DNA from: Parvularculaceae bacterium
Lineage (GTDB): Bacteria > Pseudomonadota > Alphaproteobacteria > Caulobacterales > Parvularculaceae
Assembly (NCBI GenBank): GCA_013389105.1
Contig: JACADZ010000055.1
Coordinates: forward strand, 1 to 61,356
Direction: 5' to 3'
Length of the DNA: 61,356 nt
The notes beneath the pieces are model-generated. The model was given only the letters and a program-made list of their open reading frames with translations. It ran no database searches and had not been told where the DNA came from. Made by a program: the position numbers and the translations under genes. Position 1 is the stretch's first letter; each line of letters starts with the position of its first letter. Below are positions 24,947 through 32,839 of this stretch, piece by piece.

Positions 24947-26155
24947 TCATGCGCGCCCCCCGGCGATGCGCCGGCACGTCCCCAGAAAGCTCCTTAGATT
25001 GGCGATCAGTCCCGCCGAGCGCGCCGCCGCGCCGAGACGGTAGCCGTGAAATGCCGGGACCGGACGCAACATCAAGCGAAGAGCGAGCAGCCGCGACAGC
25101 GCGAGGCGCTTCTTCTTCAGCTGACCCGGCTGCATGGCGGCGATATCCGCCACCCGCGCCGTGGACATCTCGATTGCGTCGGCCGCCTGCGCGGCCGCGA
25201 CCAACGCCGCGCCCCTGGTCGTGCGGGCGAGAACGAGGCTGACGCCTTCGCGCTCCTCGAACAAGGGATATCCCTCGTCGTCGCATTCCCAAGCGTCGGC
25301 GCAGACGACGTCGGCGGCGCCGCCGGTTCCATCGGGACAGATCTTGCACCGGAACTGGAGATGCTTGCTGAGGATGTCGCCCCAGCTCTGCTCGTAGGTG
25401 AGGGTTCGTACAGATCCGTCCTTCAGGACGGCGCGCGCCGGCCCAGGCCAGCCCTCGCCGCGATAGCGGAAGCTGGCGACATCTTCGGGGCGGCAGCCCA
25501 TCCGCTGCAGGACTGCCTCTGCGCCTTTCAGGCTTGGAACGCCGGCGCAAAAGAATGAAATCATGTAGGGAACCAGCCGGTCGATGCGCGGATCGCGCCG
25601 CGCCATGGCGCGCAGCGCCGCGACGTCGCAGGGCTTTCCGACAAACGCGAAGGGTTCCCCCTTCGCCAGATGCGAGTCGATCCCGGCTACCGGCGATGAC
25701 GGCGCGTAGCGCGAGCCGGCGGCCTCGAACACCGAGGCGGCGTCTCGGCTGACAACCGTTCCATTGCCATAGGGAATGTCGCCGGCGCCCGTCTGCACCA
25801 CATGGGCGACCTGCCCGGTGTGGAGCAAATGCATCAACAGCGCCGACAGAGCGCCGCCGGACGAAGCGTTGCGCCGAAGCTCCGGATCCGTTGCAGCGCC
25901 CTTCCAGAGCCCGACGACAGGTCCCCAGAAGGGGTCGTCCTCGCCCTCCGCTCGCGGCTGGCTCATGCCGCGTCCGGGGCAGACCGCGGCGAAGGCCGCT
26001 TCCTCATTGTCGTCAAGCGGCGCAGTCTGTCGCGGGCGATGGAACCCGTCGTCGGAAAGGCTCAGCGCGAACTTTTCGGGGGCCAACGCCGCGCAGGCGC
26101 CGCAGCCGGTACAGCTCCGCGCCGCCTCAACCCTGGCCAGCGTCGGCGAGATCAA
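24947..26155 (-). CDS. Coenzyme F420 hydrogenase/dehydrogenase beta subunit-like Fe-S protein
   Basis: 402 aa. An N-terminal ferredoxin-like cluster SCTGCGACAALAPEKF (CxxCxxC) with a later Cys-Pro (VCPGRG) is followed by FrhB_FdhB N- and C-terminal domains: SSGGALSALLMHLL, FVGKPCDVAAL, FRCKICPDGTG and DVVCADAWEC. Bacterial members without F420 are flavin/Fe-S oxidoreductases often found with polysaccharide pyruvyl transferases in exopolysaccharide loci. The start is TTG at 26155, overlapping the stop of the pyruvyl transferase gene (TTGA), so the two are coupled. The 200-base gap to sucC (24747-24946) contains no gene that I can support. Confidence 0.85.
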   Translation of the reverse strand: MISPTLARVEAARSCTGCGACAALAPEKFALSLSDDGFHRPRQTAPLDDNEEAAFAAVCPGRGMSQPRAEGEDDPFWGPVVGLWKGAATDPELRRNASSGGALSALLMHLLHTGQVAHVVQTGAGDIPYGNGTVVSRDAASVFEAAGSRYAPSSPVAGIDSHLAKGEPFAFVGKPCDVAALRAMARRDPRIDRLVPYMISFFCAGVPSLKGAEAVLQRMGCRPEDVASFRYRGEGWPGPARAVLKDGSVRTLTYEQSWGDILSKHLQFRCKICPDGTGGAADVVCADAWECDDEGYPLFEEREGVSLVLARTTRGAALVAAAQAADAIEMSTARVADIAAMQPGQLKKKRLALSRLLALRLMLRPVPAFHGYRLGAAARSAGLIANLRSFLGTCRRIAGGRA

Positions 26156-27324
26156 GCGGCCTTCCTCGCGATGGGCAAGCGGTTGACGAGGGCGGCTAGC
26201 GCATCCTCGTAGCGCGCGACCCTCGACAGGCCCTCTTCAAGAGCCGCAGCGGTCTCACGCCGGACCAATTCTCGCTCGTCGAAGGCGCGATCGAGCGCCT
26301 TCAGGATCTCTTCGTGGGATTGCTGCTTGAGGTCGGCGACGCGCGTGTAACCGAGCGCGCCGAAGAGGCCCGAGAACTTCCGGCTGTAAGCGATCGGCAC
26401 GCAGGGAACGCCGCCCGAGAACGCGGCAATGCAGGCGTGCATGCGTGAGCCGGCGAAGAAATCGAGGCCGGCGATATAGCTCTTGGCCTCTGATGGAGTT
26501 TTGAAATCAGCGGCGACTTCCGCCTCGGGAAACTCTTGCGCGAGAACGGCCGCCGCGATGCGATCGTCCTCGTTCGGGTCCTCCGCAAGGACGTGATTGA
26601 CAAGCGTAACTCTGGTATTCGGCTTCCGAGCGAGCATGGCGAGCGCGCGTCGCGCAAGCTCGCGATAGTCTCCACGAAGCCCGAAGCGATCGGCGCCGGC
26701 GTTGAAAAGCAGTCCAGAGACATTGAGGCCGACCCGCCCCGGCCCGCTGCGGGAGGAAGCCGCCTCATAAGGCAATCTCAAGGCGACGTCGCTCGATACC
26801 AGAACCTCGCCGCTAAAACCCATCTCCCGCGCGTAATCGGCCGAGACCTGGTCGCGCGCGGTGACAAGCGCGGCTGATTTCAAGACGCCGAGCGCGGCGC
26901 GGCGGATGACGGCGTTCTCGAAGGGACCTATGGTCTGCGGGCTGATGACGTAAGGCGTTCCGGACAGGCGCAAGAGATTTTGCGCCGCGAGGATCTTGAG
27001 GATGCGCGACGGTCCGTAGATGTCGGAGAAGCTGTCGCCGGCGCCGATATCGAGCACGAGGTCGCACCCTCGCGCCTCGGCGAGGAAGCCGCGAGCGTCG
27101 AGCCGCGCGAAGTCGGAGAGGCGCAGCGAGCGCACGGCAATGTCGTCTGCGGTGAAGTAAGCGGGTTTCGGGTCGGCCCAGCCGAGCACCTTGAACCGGA
27201 CGCGAACGCCCGATCGCGCCGCCGCCGCACGGACGATCTCGCGATGCCCGAGCGTCAGCGCGCCGACTCCGAGGTTTTCGGAGCTCATCGAATGCCACAG
27301 GAGTCCGACGGTTCTGTCGGTCAT
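26152..27324 (-). CDS. Polysaccharide pyruvyl transferase family protein
   Basis: 390 aa from the ATG at 27324. The family pattern is clear: NLGVGALTLG near residue 17, LVLDIGAGDSFSDIYG (the D-x-G-x-GDSFSD motif) near 100, PYVISPQTIGPF, VTARDQVSADYAREMGF and the C-terminal SRMHACIAAFSGGVPCVPIAYSRKFSGLF. Members add ketal pyruvate from PEP to sugars of exopolysaccharide or cell wall, though several act on other acceptors. Its stop is coupled to the Fe-S oxidoreductase gene. No glycosyltransferase is nearby. The 133-base gap to the divergent coiled-coil operon (27325-27457) must hold promoters for both; I see no certain ones. Confidence 0.88.
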   Translation of the reverse strand: MTDRTVGLLWHSMSSENLGVGALTLGHREIVRAAAARSGVRVRFKVLGWADPKPAYFTADDIAVRSLRLSDFARLDARGFLAEARGCDLVLDIGAGDSFSDIYGPSRILKILAAQNLLRLSGTPYVISPQTIGPFENAVIRRAALGVLKSAALVTARDQVSADYAREMGFSGEVLVSSDVALRLPYEAASSRSGPGRVGLNVSGLLFNAGADRFGLRGDYRELARRALAMLARKPNTRVTLVNHVLAEDPNEDDRIAAAVLAQEFPEAEVAADFKTPSEAKSYIAGLDFFAGSRMHACIAAFSGGVPCVPIAYSRKFSGLFGALGYTRVADLKQQSHEEILKALDRAFDERELVRRETAAALEEGLSRVARYEDALAALVNRLPIARKAA

Positions 27325-27457
27325 GGACCCGCCTCGTCCCTCTTTGGAACGCTTCGGTTCGTTGTCGCGGCGAAGAGTGGAGAAAGGGTTACGGGCGGAC
27401 GCTTGGCGCCGGGCCCCGGGGCGCCTATTTAGGGCTTTCGCTGGATGGGAGGGACCG

Positions 27458-28651
27458 ATGGCGACGCAAACGGCGGTTTCCGGACGTTCGACCGCGCTCC
27501 AGTATCTTGACCGGGCGGTGGGCCAGCTCCGCGACATGGGCCTGGTCGCTAAATCCTCCGAGCCCGCGCCGATCATCGCGCTCCTGAACCAGATCGCCGA
27601 CCTCGACCAGGACCGGGTAACCGCCATCGCGCGAACGCTCGACCAGGCCTCTTATTTTAACGAGGTGGTGCGCGGCGAAGTCGCCAACATGAAAGTCGGC
27701 GAGCGCTACGAGGGCATCACCGCCGCCTTCGATTCAATCCGGGATGACGCCAAGTCGCTCGTCGATCAGTATGCCGACGGCAAGATCTCGACCATGGAGC
27801 GGGTCTCCAACGTCTGGATGAAGATGACGCGCGGCGACATCGCCACGCGTTTCGACAAGATCAAGAAGCTCTACCTCGAAGTCGCAGCGGAGACGCGCAA
27901 CCAGGTTGATCGCGAAGCCCGCATCCTCGAGGCCTATCGGGATTTCCGCGGCGCGCTCAAGCAGTCTGAGGTCCTCGCGCTCGAAGTGCTGAAGACAGGG
28001 GAAAGGAAGCTGGAGGAGGCCAAGCGCCGCCTCAAAGACGCCGCCGACAAGGTCGCCGCCTATGCAGGGACCGACCCGGCGCAGCGCTCGACGCTCGAAC
28101 TGGACCGCGACGAGGCCCTCCGCGCGCTGCAGCGTGAGGAGAAGCGTTACCAGGTCGCGAAGGATCTCTCCGACAACATCACGATCGGCTATAATACGTC
28201 GGAAGTCATCATGACGCGGCTCGTGCAGACGACGAACGCCAAGGAGCGGGTCTACGCGCAGGCTGTTTCGTTTTTCGGCACGAATGAAACGGTGTTGACC
28301 GCCCTGACCGCGACGTTTACCGGCATGCACGGCCTGCATGAATCGACCCAGACCGTGGAAGCGATGAAGAAGGGCATCAACGAAAGCCTGGAGACGCTGT
28401 CGGACATTGGCGGGAAGGTCCAGGAAGCTGCGATCCGCGCCGGTTACGGACCGACGGTCTCGGCGGCGGCCGTCAAGAAGCTGGTCGAGTCGGTCGTCAA
28501 CTTCCAGGAGAAGAGCCAGACCATCATCGCCGAGATGCGCAAGCTCTCGACCGACAATAGCAAGGAAATCCGCGATGCGGTCGAGGACGGCAAAAAGCGC
28601 CTGACGGCGCTCATCCAGTCGGGCGCCTCCGCCGCCCTCGACCGGACCTGA
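27458..28651 (+). CDS. Unknown 397-aa helix-rich protein, first gene of a three-gene unit
   Basis: 397 aa, start ATG at 27458 after a GGGAGGG Shine-Dalgarno. No signal peptide, membrane span, cysteine or known motif; the sequence is almost wholly heptad-like helix, for example LKTGERKLEEAKRRLKDA near residue 181. A second half contains IGYNTSEVIMTRL and TFTGMHGLHESTQTVEAMK. The size and pattern recall TelA/KlaA toxic-anion-resistance proteins, but that is an impression and not a motif match. Followed after 39 bases by a one-span membrane protein and then a long coiled coil, all on the plus strand, suggesting subunits of one complex. Confidence 0.85.
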   Translation: MATQTAVSGRSTALQYLDRAVGQLRDMGLVAKSSEPAPIIALLNQIADLDQDRVTAIARTLDQASYFNEVVRGEVANMKVGERYEGITAAFDSIRDDAKSLVDQYADGKISTMERVSNVWMKMTRGDIATRFDKIKKLYLEVAAETRNQVDREARILEAYRDFRGALKQSEVLALEVLKTGERKLEEAKRRLKDAADKVAAYAGTDPAQRSTLELDRDEALRALQREEKRYQVAKDLSDNITIGYNTSEVIMTRLVQTTNAKERVYAQAVSFFGTNETVLTALTATFTGMHGLHESTQTVEAMKKGINESLETLSDIGGKVQEAAIRAGYGPTVSAAAVKKLVESVVNFQEKSQTIIAEMRKLSTDNSKEIRDAVEDGKKRLTALIQSGASAALDRT

Positions 28652-28690
28652 CGGCATGCCGCGCCGCGCACGACGCCGACGCCTCTCTTG

Positions 28691-29635
28691 ATGTCCGCGA
28701 CCGCCCTTGCACCTTCCCAGCCGCAAAAGCTCGACGATGTCATGCTCGCCATGGATATCGTCGACACCTTGCGGCACCGCGAGCGGCTTGTCGAACTCGA
28801 GCTCGGCGGCGAAGCGCGCGAGGAGGCGCTGATCAAGCGGCTGAAGGAGATCTACGCCGCGCAGGGCATCGATGTTCCCGAATCCACCCTCAGGGATGGC
28901 GTGAAAGCGCTCGAGGAAAAGCGTTTTGTTTACGACCCGCCGCGCGACGGCCTCGCCATCCGGCTCGCCAGGCTTTACATCTCGCGCGAGCGATGGTTGC
29001 CCCCGCTTGTCGCCGTCCTCGGCGTCGCCGTGCTCGCCTACCTCGCCTATGACTTCGGCTTCGTTCGCAGCCGCGAAGCGCAGCTTGAGAAGGCGCGTAT
29101 AGAGTTCGCGGAGAGGCTGCCCAGTTCCCTGTCGCTGGCGCGCGAAGCGGCGCTTTCGGTCGCCGCCGACGAGCATGCGCGCAACCGGATCGAAGCGGCC
29201 TATGCGGCCGGCCTCGCCGGCGTGAACGCGCGGGACGCGAAGAAGGCGCGCGCCGCCGTCATGGACCTTCAGCAGATTAAAACCGACCTCGACATTCAGC
29301 TCACGGTGCGAATTGTTTCGCGTCCAGACGAATATTCCGGCGTCTTCAGAATCCCGGATACGGCGCCAAACACGCGAAACTACTATCTGATCGTTGAAGC
29401 CGTCGATGGATCCGGGCGCGCCCACGACCTTGAGATCACGAGCGAGGAGGACCAGCGCACAGCCCGGGTCGACAAGTGGGGCGTTCGAATTCCCGAAAGC
29501 GTCTTCAACGCGGTCGCCGCCGATAAACGCGACGATCAGATCGTTGAAAACGCCGTGGTCGGAGAAAAGCCCAAAGGCAAGCTGCTCCCCCAATATCACA
29601 TCCAAGGCGCCGGCGGCGCCATTCTGGAGTGGTGA
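28691..29635 (+). CDS. Unknown 314-aa membrane-anchored protein (DUF6384-like), second gene of the unit
   Basis: 314 aa. Residues 15-98 form a cytoplasmic helical domain (LDDVMLAMDIVDTLRHRERLV, LIKRLKEIYAAQGIDVPESTL), 102-120 a single transmembrane helix (WLPPLVAVLGVAVLAYLAY), about 130-200 a coiled coil and about 205-314 a beta-rich outer domain. No cysteine. I recall this layout from an uncharacterised family annotated DUF6384; low certainty. Topology would put the C-terminal domain in the periplasm. A TTG three bases upstream of the ATG at 28691 is an alternative start. The stop is one base before the next gene's ATG. Confidence 0.82.
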   Translation: MSATALAPSQPQKLDDVMLAMDIVDTLRHRERLVELELGGEAREEALIKRLKEIYAAQGIDVPESTLRDGVKALEEKRFVYDPPRDGLAIRLARLYISRERWLPPLVAVLGVAVLAYLAYDFGFVRSREAQLEKARIEFAERLPSSLSLAREAALSVAADEHARNRIEAAYAAGLAGVNARDAKKARAAVMDLQQIKTDLDIQLTVRIVSRPDEYSGVFRIPDTAPNTRNYYLIVEAVDGSGRAHDLEITSEEDQRTARVDKWGVRIPESVFNAVAADKRDDQIVENAVVGEKPKGKLLPQYHIQGAGGAILEW

Positions 29636-29636
29636 G

Positions 29637-31157
29637 ATGACCTCGGGCCGCGACGCCCTCCACCGCATTGACGCGACCATCGCCGACGCGCGGAAATACC
29701 TGTCGCGCGCTTCGGACGCGGCGGCGGCGGATGCAGGTCGCGCCGCCGCCATCGACGCGCGCGAACTCGCGGCCTATCACGCACTCGCCAATCTGCGCAT
29801 CGAGCATTTACGCCAGAACGCTATCGCGCAGAGTCTCGGCGCCGCGGACCGCAAGGCGCGCGATCTCGTAGCGTCGCATGGCGCGCGCGTCGCCGCGCTC
29901 GCCGACGAGCGCGACCGCGCCAATGCGGAGATCGCCCGGCTGGAAGAGGCCCGCCGCGCCGCCGAAAAAGACCATGAAGAGAAAGTCGCCCGCCACGAGG
30001 CGGCGGTCGCCGCGACGCGCGCGCGGCTGGACCATGACCCCGAATATGAGCGTCGCGCCAGCGCGCTCGAAGGCGCCGAGGCGGTGGCGCGCCGCGCGCG
30101 CCAAAAGCTCGAAACCGCTCGCGCCGACCGCAAGTCCAAGGGCGCTCCCTACGAGGCCGATCCGCTCTTCACCTATCTTGAGAGGAGGAAGTTCGGCACG
30201 CGCGACTATCGAGCTTTTCCCGTCTTTGCGCTGCTTGACGGGTGGGTCGCGTCCCTCATCCGCTACCGCGACTTCAAGCTCAATTACGACCGCCTCGTCG
30301 AATTGCCCGAGCGTCTCGCTGAACATGCCGCGCGCGTCGAAGCGGAGGCGGCCCGTCTGTCTGAAGCGCTCGAAGCCTATGAGCGCGCCGCGCTGGAAAA
30401 GGATGGCGTCGACGGGCTTCGCGACGCCGCGAGCGAAGCGCGCAGCCGCCTGGAAGCCCTGGACGCCGAAATCGCCGCTGCGGAAGCCCGCCATGCGGAA
30501 ATCGTCGCGCGCTTCAATGAGACTGCGGGGGGAACCGCGGGACCGCTTGCGGAGGCCCGAACGCTGCTGGCTGACGCGCTTGGCGGCCGCCCCATCCCGG
30601 ACCTGCGCGTCCTGGCGGCGGAAACCGCCTCCGCCGAGGACGACCGCATCGTCAATGAACTTGTGGGACTTCGCCGCGAACGGCTCGAGCTCGAGGAGGC
30701 GCGAGCAGCCGAGCATAAGACGCTCGAGACTCATCGACGCCGTCTCGCCGATCTTGAAGACTTGCGACGCCGCTTCAAGCAGGCTCGATTCGACAGTCCC
30801 TATTCGGAATTTCCGGGCGAAGACCTGCTCGGCGCGCTCATCATCGAGTTTCTCCGGGGCGGTCTCACGCGCGACGACGTGTGGCGGCGCATTGAGCGGG
30901 GTCACCGCACGCGCAGGCGCGACTGGGACGACGATTTCGGCGGCGGCGCCTGGCGAGACTCGATGGGCCGTCCGCGCCGGGACGGCGGCGACTGGAGCGG
31001 CGGAACCTGGGGCGGCGGTTTGCCTTCGCCGCGACCCGGTTTGCCGGGCGGGCGAACCGTCCGTATTCCCCGCGTTCCAAGCGGCGGCGGTTTTCGCACC
31101 GGCGGCGGATTAGGAAGCCGCAGCGGCGGCGGATTCAAGACCGGCGGCGGTTTCTAA
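29637..31157 (+). CDS. Unknown 506-aa coiled-coil protein with Gly/Arg-rich tail, third gene of the unit
   Basis: 506 aa. Residues about 1-400 are Ala/Glu/Arg-rich helix (long coiled coil, broken by a globular insert near 175-215: DPLFTYLERRKFGTRDYRAF with DGWVASLIRYRDF). Residues about 424-506 are a low-complexity Gly/Arg/Trp/Phe tail that ends with repeated GGGF units (SGGGFRTGGG..SGGGFKTGGGF). No signal peptide or cysteine. The tail resembles those of TPM-domain proteins and of RNA/condensate proteins, but no such domain is present. One base separates it from the upstream gene, so coupling is likely. Function unknown. Confidence 0.82.
   Translation: MTSGRDALHRIDATIADARKYLSRASDAAAADAGRAAAIDARELAAYHALANLRIEHLRQNAIAQSLGAADRKARDLVASHGARVAALADERDRANAEIARLEEARRAAEKDHEEKVARHEAAVAATRARLDHDPEYERRASALEGAEAVARRARQKLETARADRKSKGAPYEADPLFTYLERRKFGTRDYRAFPVFALLDGWVASLIRYRDFKLNYDRLVELPERLAEHAARVEAEAARLSEALEAYERAALEKDGVDGLRDAASEARSRLEALDAEIAAAEARHAEIVARFNETAGGTAGPLAEARTLLADALGGRPIPDLRVLAAETASAEDDRIVNELVGLRRERLELEEARAAEHKTLETHRRRLADLEDLRRRFKQARFDSPYSEFPGEDLLGALIIEFLRGGLTRDDVWRRIERGHRTRRRDWDDDFGGGAWRDSMGRPRRDGGDWSGGTWGGGLPSPRPGLPGGRTVRIPRVPSGGGFRTGGGLGSRSGGGFKTGGGF
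31078..31154 (+). repeat. Gly-Gly-Gly-Phe coding repeats at the 3' end of the coiled-coil gene
   Basis: The unit GGCGGCGG followed by TTT, TTA or TTC recurs four times in 76 bases, encoding SGGGF, TGGGL, SGGGF and TGGGF. It is the end of a longer Gly/Arg-rich region starting near 30920. Such tails are length-variable in related strains of other families. Confidence 0.7.
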
Positions 31158-31169
31158 CGGGACTGCCGG

Positions 31170-31820
31170 TCAGGCCGCCAGCATGATCGCTTTGACCGCA
31201 ATCATGGCGAACGAGCCTGTAATGAGGATCGCCGCCACGGTCGCAAGCAATCCGCCGATCACAAAGAATCCGTCGCGCTCGATGAGGCCGAGAGCCAGAA
31301 TCGCCGCCGCAAAGCCAAGAGGCATGTTGCCGAAGATCGGGATCGGGAGAATCAGCATGACCGCGAGAACGAGCATGACGATCCCAAACAGGCGCTGCCC
31401 CAGCGGCGAGGTCAGCGGCATCAGCCTCGGCTTGGCGGCTTTCTCGAGCTGGTGGAGCTTCGGCATCATCTGGCGGATCGCCGCCTGGAGCTTTGAGCGG
31501 CTGATCGATTTCTCGCGAAGCCATTTCGGAAGCCACAGTTTCTCGTTGCCAAGGGCCATCTGGATGGCGACGACTGAAAGGCCGACGCCTGCGACGGTCG
31601 GGACGCCGGGCGGCATGGGGAAGCAGACAGGCAGGGCGAACGCCAGCGCCGCCATGCCGAACGCACGGCCCTTCATGGCCGCGAGCATGTCGCGAACATA
31701 AACGCGTTCGCCGGTTCCCGCCGCGCCGATGTCCTCAAACATCTGCGTGGCGCTGGCGCGCTGGCGGGCGTCGTGCCGGGCCCCGCCGGCTCCGTCGGTC
31801 ATGTGGTCAAACGCGCGCAC
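31170..31820 (-). CDS. ExoD-family exopolysaccharide synthesis membrane protein
   Basis: 216 aa from a GTG at 31820. The ExoD pattern is visible: a short cytoplasmic N-terminus, GRAFGMAALAFALPVCFPMPPGVPTVAGVGLSVVAIQMALG, the conserved WLPKWLREKSISR and LTSPLGQRLFGIVMLVLAVMLILPIPIFGNMPLGFAAAILALGLIERDG, then a last hydrophobic stretch; four to five spans. ExoD proteins affect exopolysaccharide production and alkali tolerance in rhizobia. GTG is preferred to the ATG at 31802 because AAAGGAGAG lies five bases before it. Converges on the coiled-coil operon. Confidence 0.82.
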   Translation of the reverse strand: MRAFDHMTDGAGGARHDARQRASATQMFEDIGAAGTGERVYVRDMLAAMKGRAFGMAALAFALPVCFPMPPGVPTVAGVGLSVVAIQMALGNEKLWLPKWLREKSISRSKLQAAIRQMMPKLHQLEKAAKPRLMPLTSPLGQRLFGIVMLVLAVMLILPIPIFGNMPLGFAAAILALGLIERDGFFVIGGLLATVAAILITGSFAMIAVKAIMLAA

Positions 31821-31958
31821 GCACTCTCCTTTGGCCACGGCATATGGGGGCGTCGGCGGATCGAATCCAAGTGTCTTTAGACATAGACGACCGCGGAATC
31901 GCCAATCGTCGCAGAAATCTCCATCAGGACGCACCGCGGCCGTCTTGCCCCAGTTGAT

Positions 31959-31982
31959 AAGGAGGCGTTAAGGCTTGCCTCC
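31959..31982 (+). promoter_or_regulatory. Hairpin over the cmk ribosome-binding site
   Basis: The Shine-Dalgarno AAGGAGG (31959-31965) lies 17 bases before the cmk ATG, and its GGAGGC (31961-31966) can pair with GCCTCC (31977-31982) directly before the ATG, with a ten-base loop. This would sequester the binding site, suggesting translational control or simply a suboptimal start region. No better in-frame start is visible. Confidence 0.45.
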
Positions 31983-32642
31983 ATGTCAGACTCCTTCGTC
32001 GTCGCCCTCGATGGCCCTGCTGCTTCCGGGAAGGGCACGCTTGCGGAACTGATCGCCAGGGACTACGACTTCGCCTATCTCGATACCGGCACCCTTTATC
32101 GCGGCGTCGCGTATCTGGTCCTCAAGAGCGGCGGCGACCCGGCGGACGAACGCGCGGCGACCAAGGCCGCGCAGAGCTTCTCGCTTGACCTCATCGCCGG
32201 CGCCGACATTCGAACGCGAGAGATCGGCGCAGGGGCCTCGAAAGTGGCGGCGATGCCGGGGGTCCGCAAAGCCCTCCTCGAATTTCAGCGGCGCTTCGCC
32301 CACGAACCTCCCGGGGGCAAGAAGGGCGCCGTCCTCGACGGACGAGACATCGGGACCGTTGTCTGCCCCGACGCCAATGTGAAGTTTTTCGTCATTGCGA
32401 GCCCCCAAACCCGCGCCCACCGCCGCTTTCTGGAGCTGAAAGATGCAAAACCGGGCCTCACCGAGGCTGATGTGTTCGCAGACCTCGCCGAGCGCGACGC
32501 CCGGGACGCCGCCCGATCCGATGCGCCCATGGTCCAGGCCACGGACGCGGAGTTGCTAGACACCACCCATTTGTCTATAGAGGCCGCCTTCGCGGCCGCG
32601 CGCCGCGTGATCGACGGCGCTCTCCGGCGCCGCCCAAGCTGA
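31983..32642 (+). CDS. cmk: Cytidylate kinase
   Basis: 219 aa. P-loop DGPAASGKGTLA at residues 10-21; CMP-binding LDTGTLYRGVAYL near 34; DGRDIGTVVCPDANVKFFVIAS near 119 and the LID arginines (RDAARSD). It phosphorylates CMP and dCMP. It precedes rpsA, the classic cmk-rpsA order; aroA, often upstream, is replaced here by convergent-strand exoD. The ATG at 31983 is followed by MSDSFVVALDGPA, which fits the family. A hairpin may hide its ribosome-binding site. Confidence 0.95.
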   Translation: MSDSFVVALDGPAASGKGTLAELIARDYDFAYLDTGTLYRGVAYLVLKSGGDPADERAATKAAQSFSLDLIAGADIRTREIGAGASKVAAMPGVRKALLEFQRRFAHEPPGGKKGAVLDGRDIGTVVCPDANVKFFVIASPQTRAHRRFLELKDAKPGLTEADVFADLAERDARDAARSDAPMVQATDAELLDTTHLSIEAAFAAARRVIDGALRRRPS

Positions 32643-32644
32643 CC

Positions 32645-32839
32645 TGGGGTTCGCCCCAAATCCAATGTCAGGTTCGGGCTGGCCGTAATCGGATAGCGGG
32701 TTTTTGTGTCCGTCGGCCGCGCCAACGCCGCTCAACGAGAGAGCTCCACCCATCAGGCGCCGCGCGGTCAATGCGCGGGGCTAGACCGCCGGATCAACCG
32801 GTCGGCCGGAAAAGCTGAATATGAAAGGACTGCACCGAC
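32645..32839 (+). promoter_or_regulatory. Structured intergenic leader upstream of rpsA
   Basis: The 195 bases between cmk and rpsA contain several short stems: TGGGG-TTCG-CCCCA (32645-32658), a stable UUCG-type tetraloop; CCGCGC/GCGCGG (32760-32778) and a CCGG-rich stretch near 32790-32810. S1 proteins repress their own mRNA through structured leaders in other bacteria, so an autoregulatory leader is plausible, but no conserved motif was recognised. Confidence 0.35.

Noticed and set aside
27734-29752. Long minus-strand open frame (672 codons) across the coiled-coil genes
   Set aside because: It lies antisense to three genes with good starts and coherent helical products; composition is Arg/Gly-rich as typical of antisense frames in GC-rich DNA, and no motif is seen.
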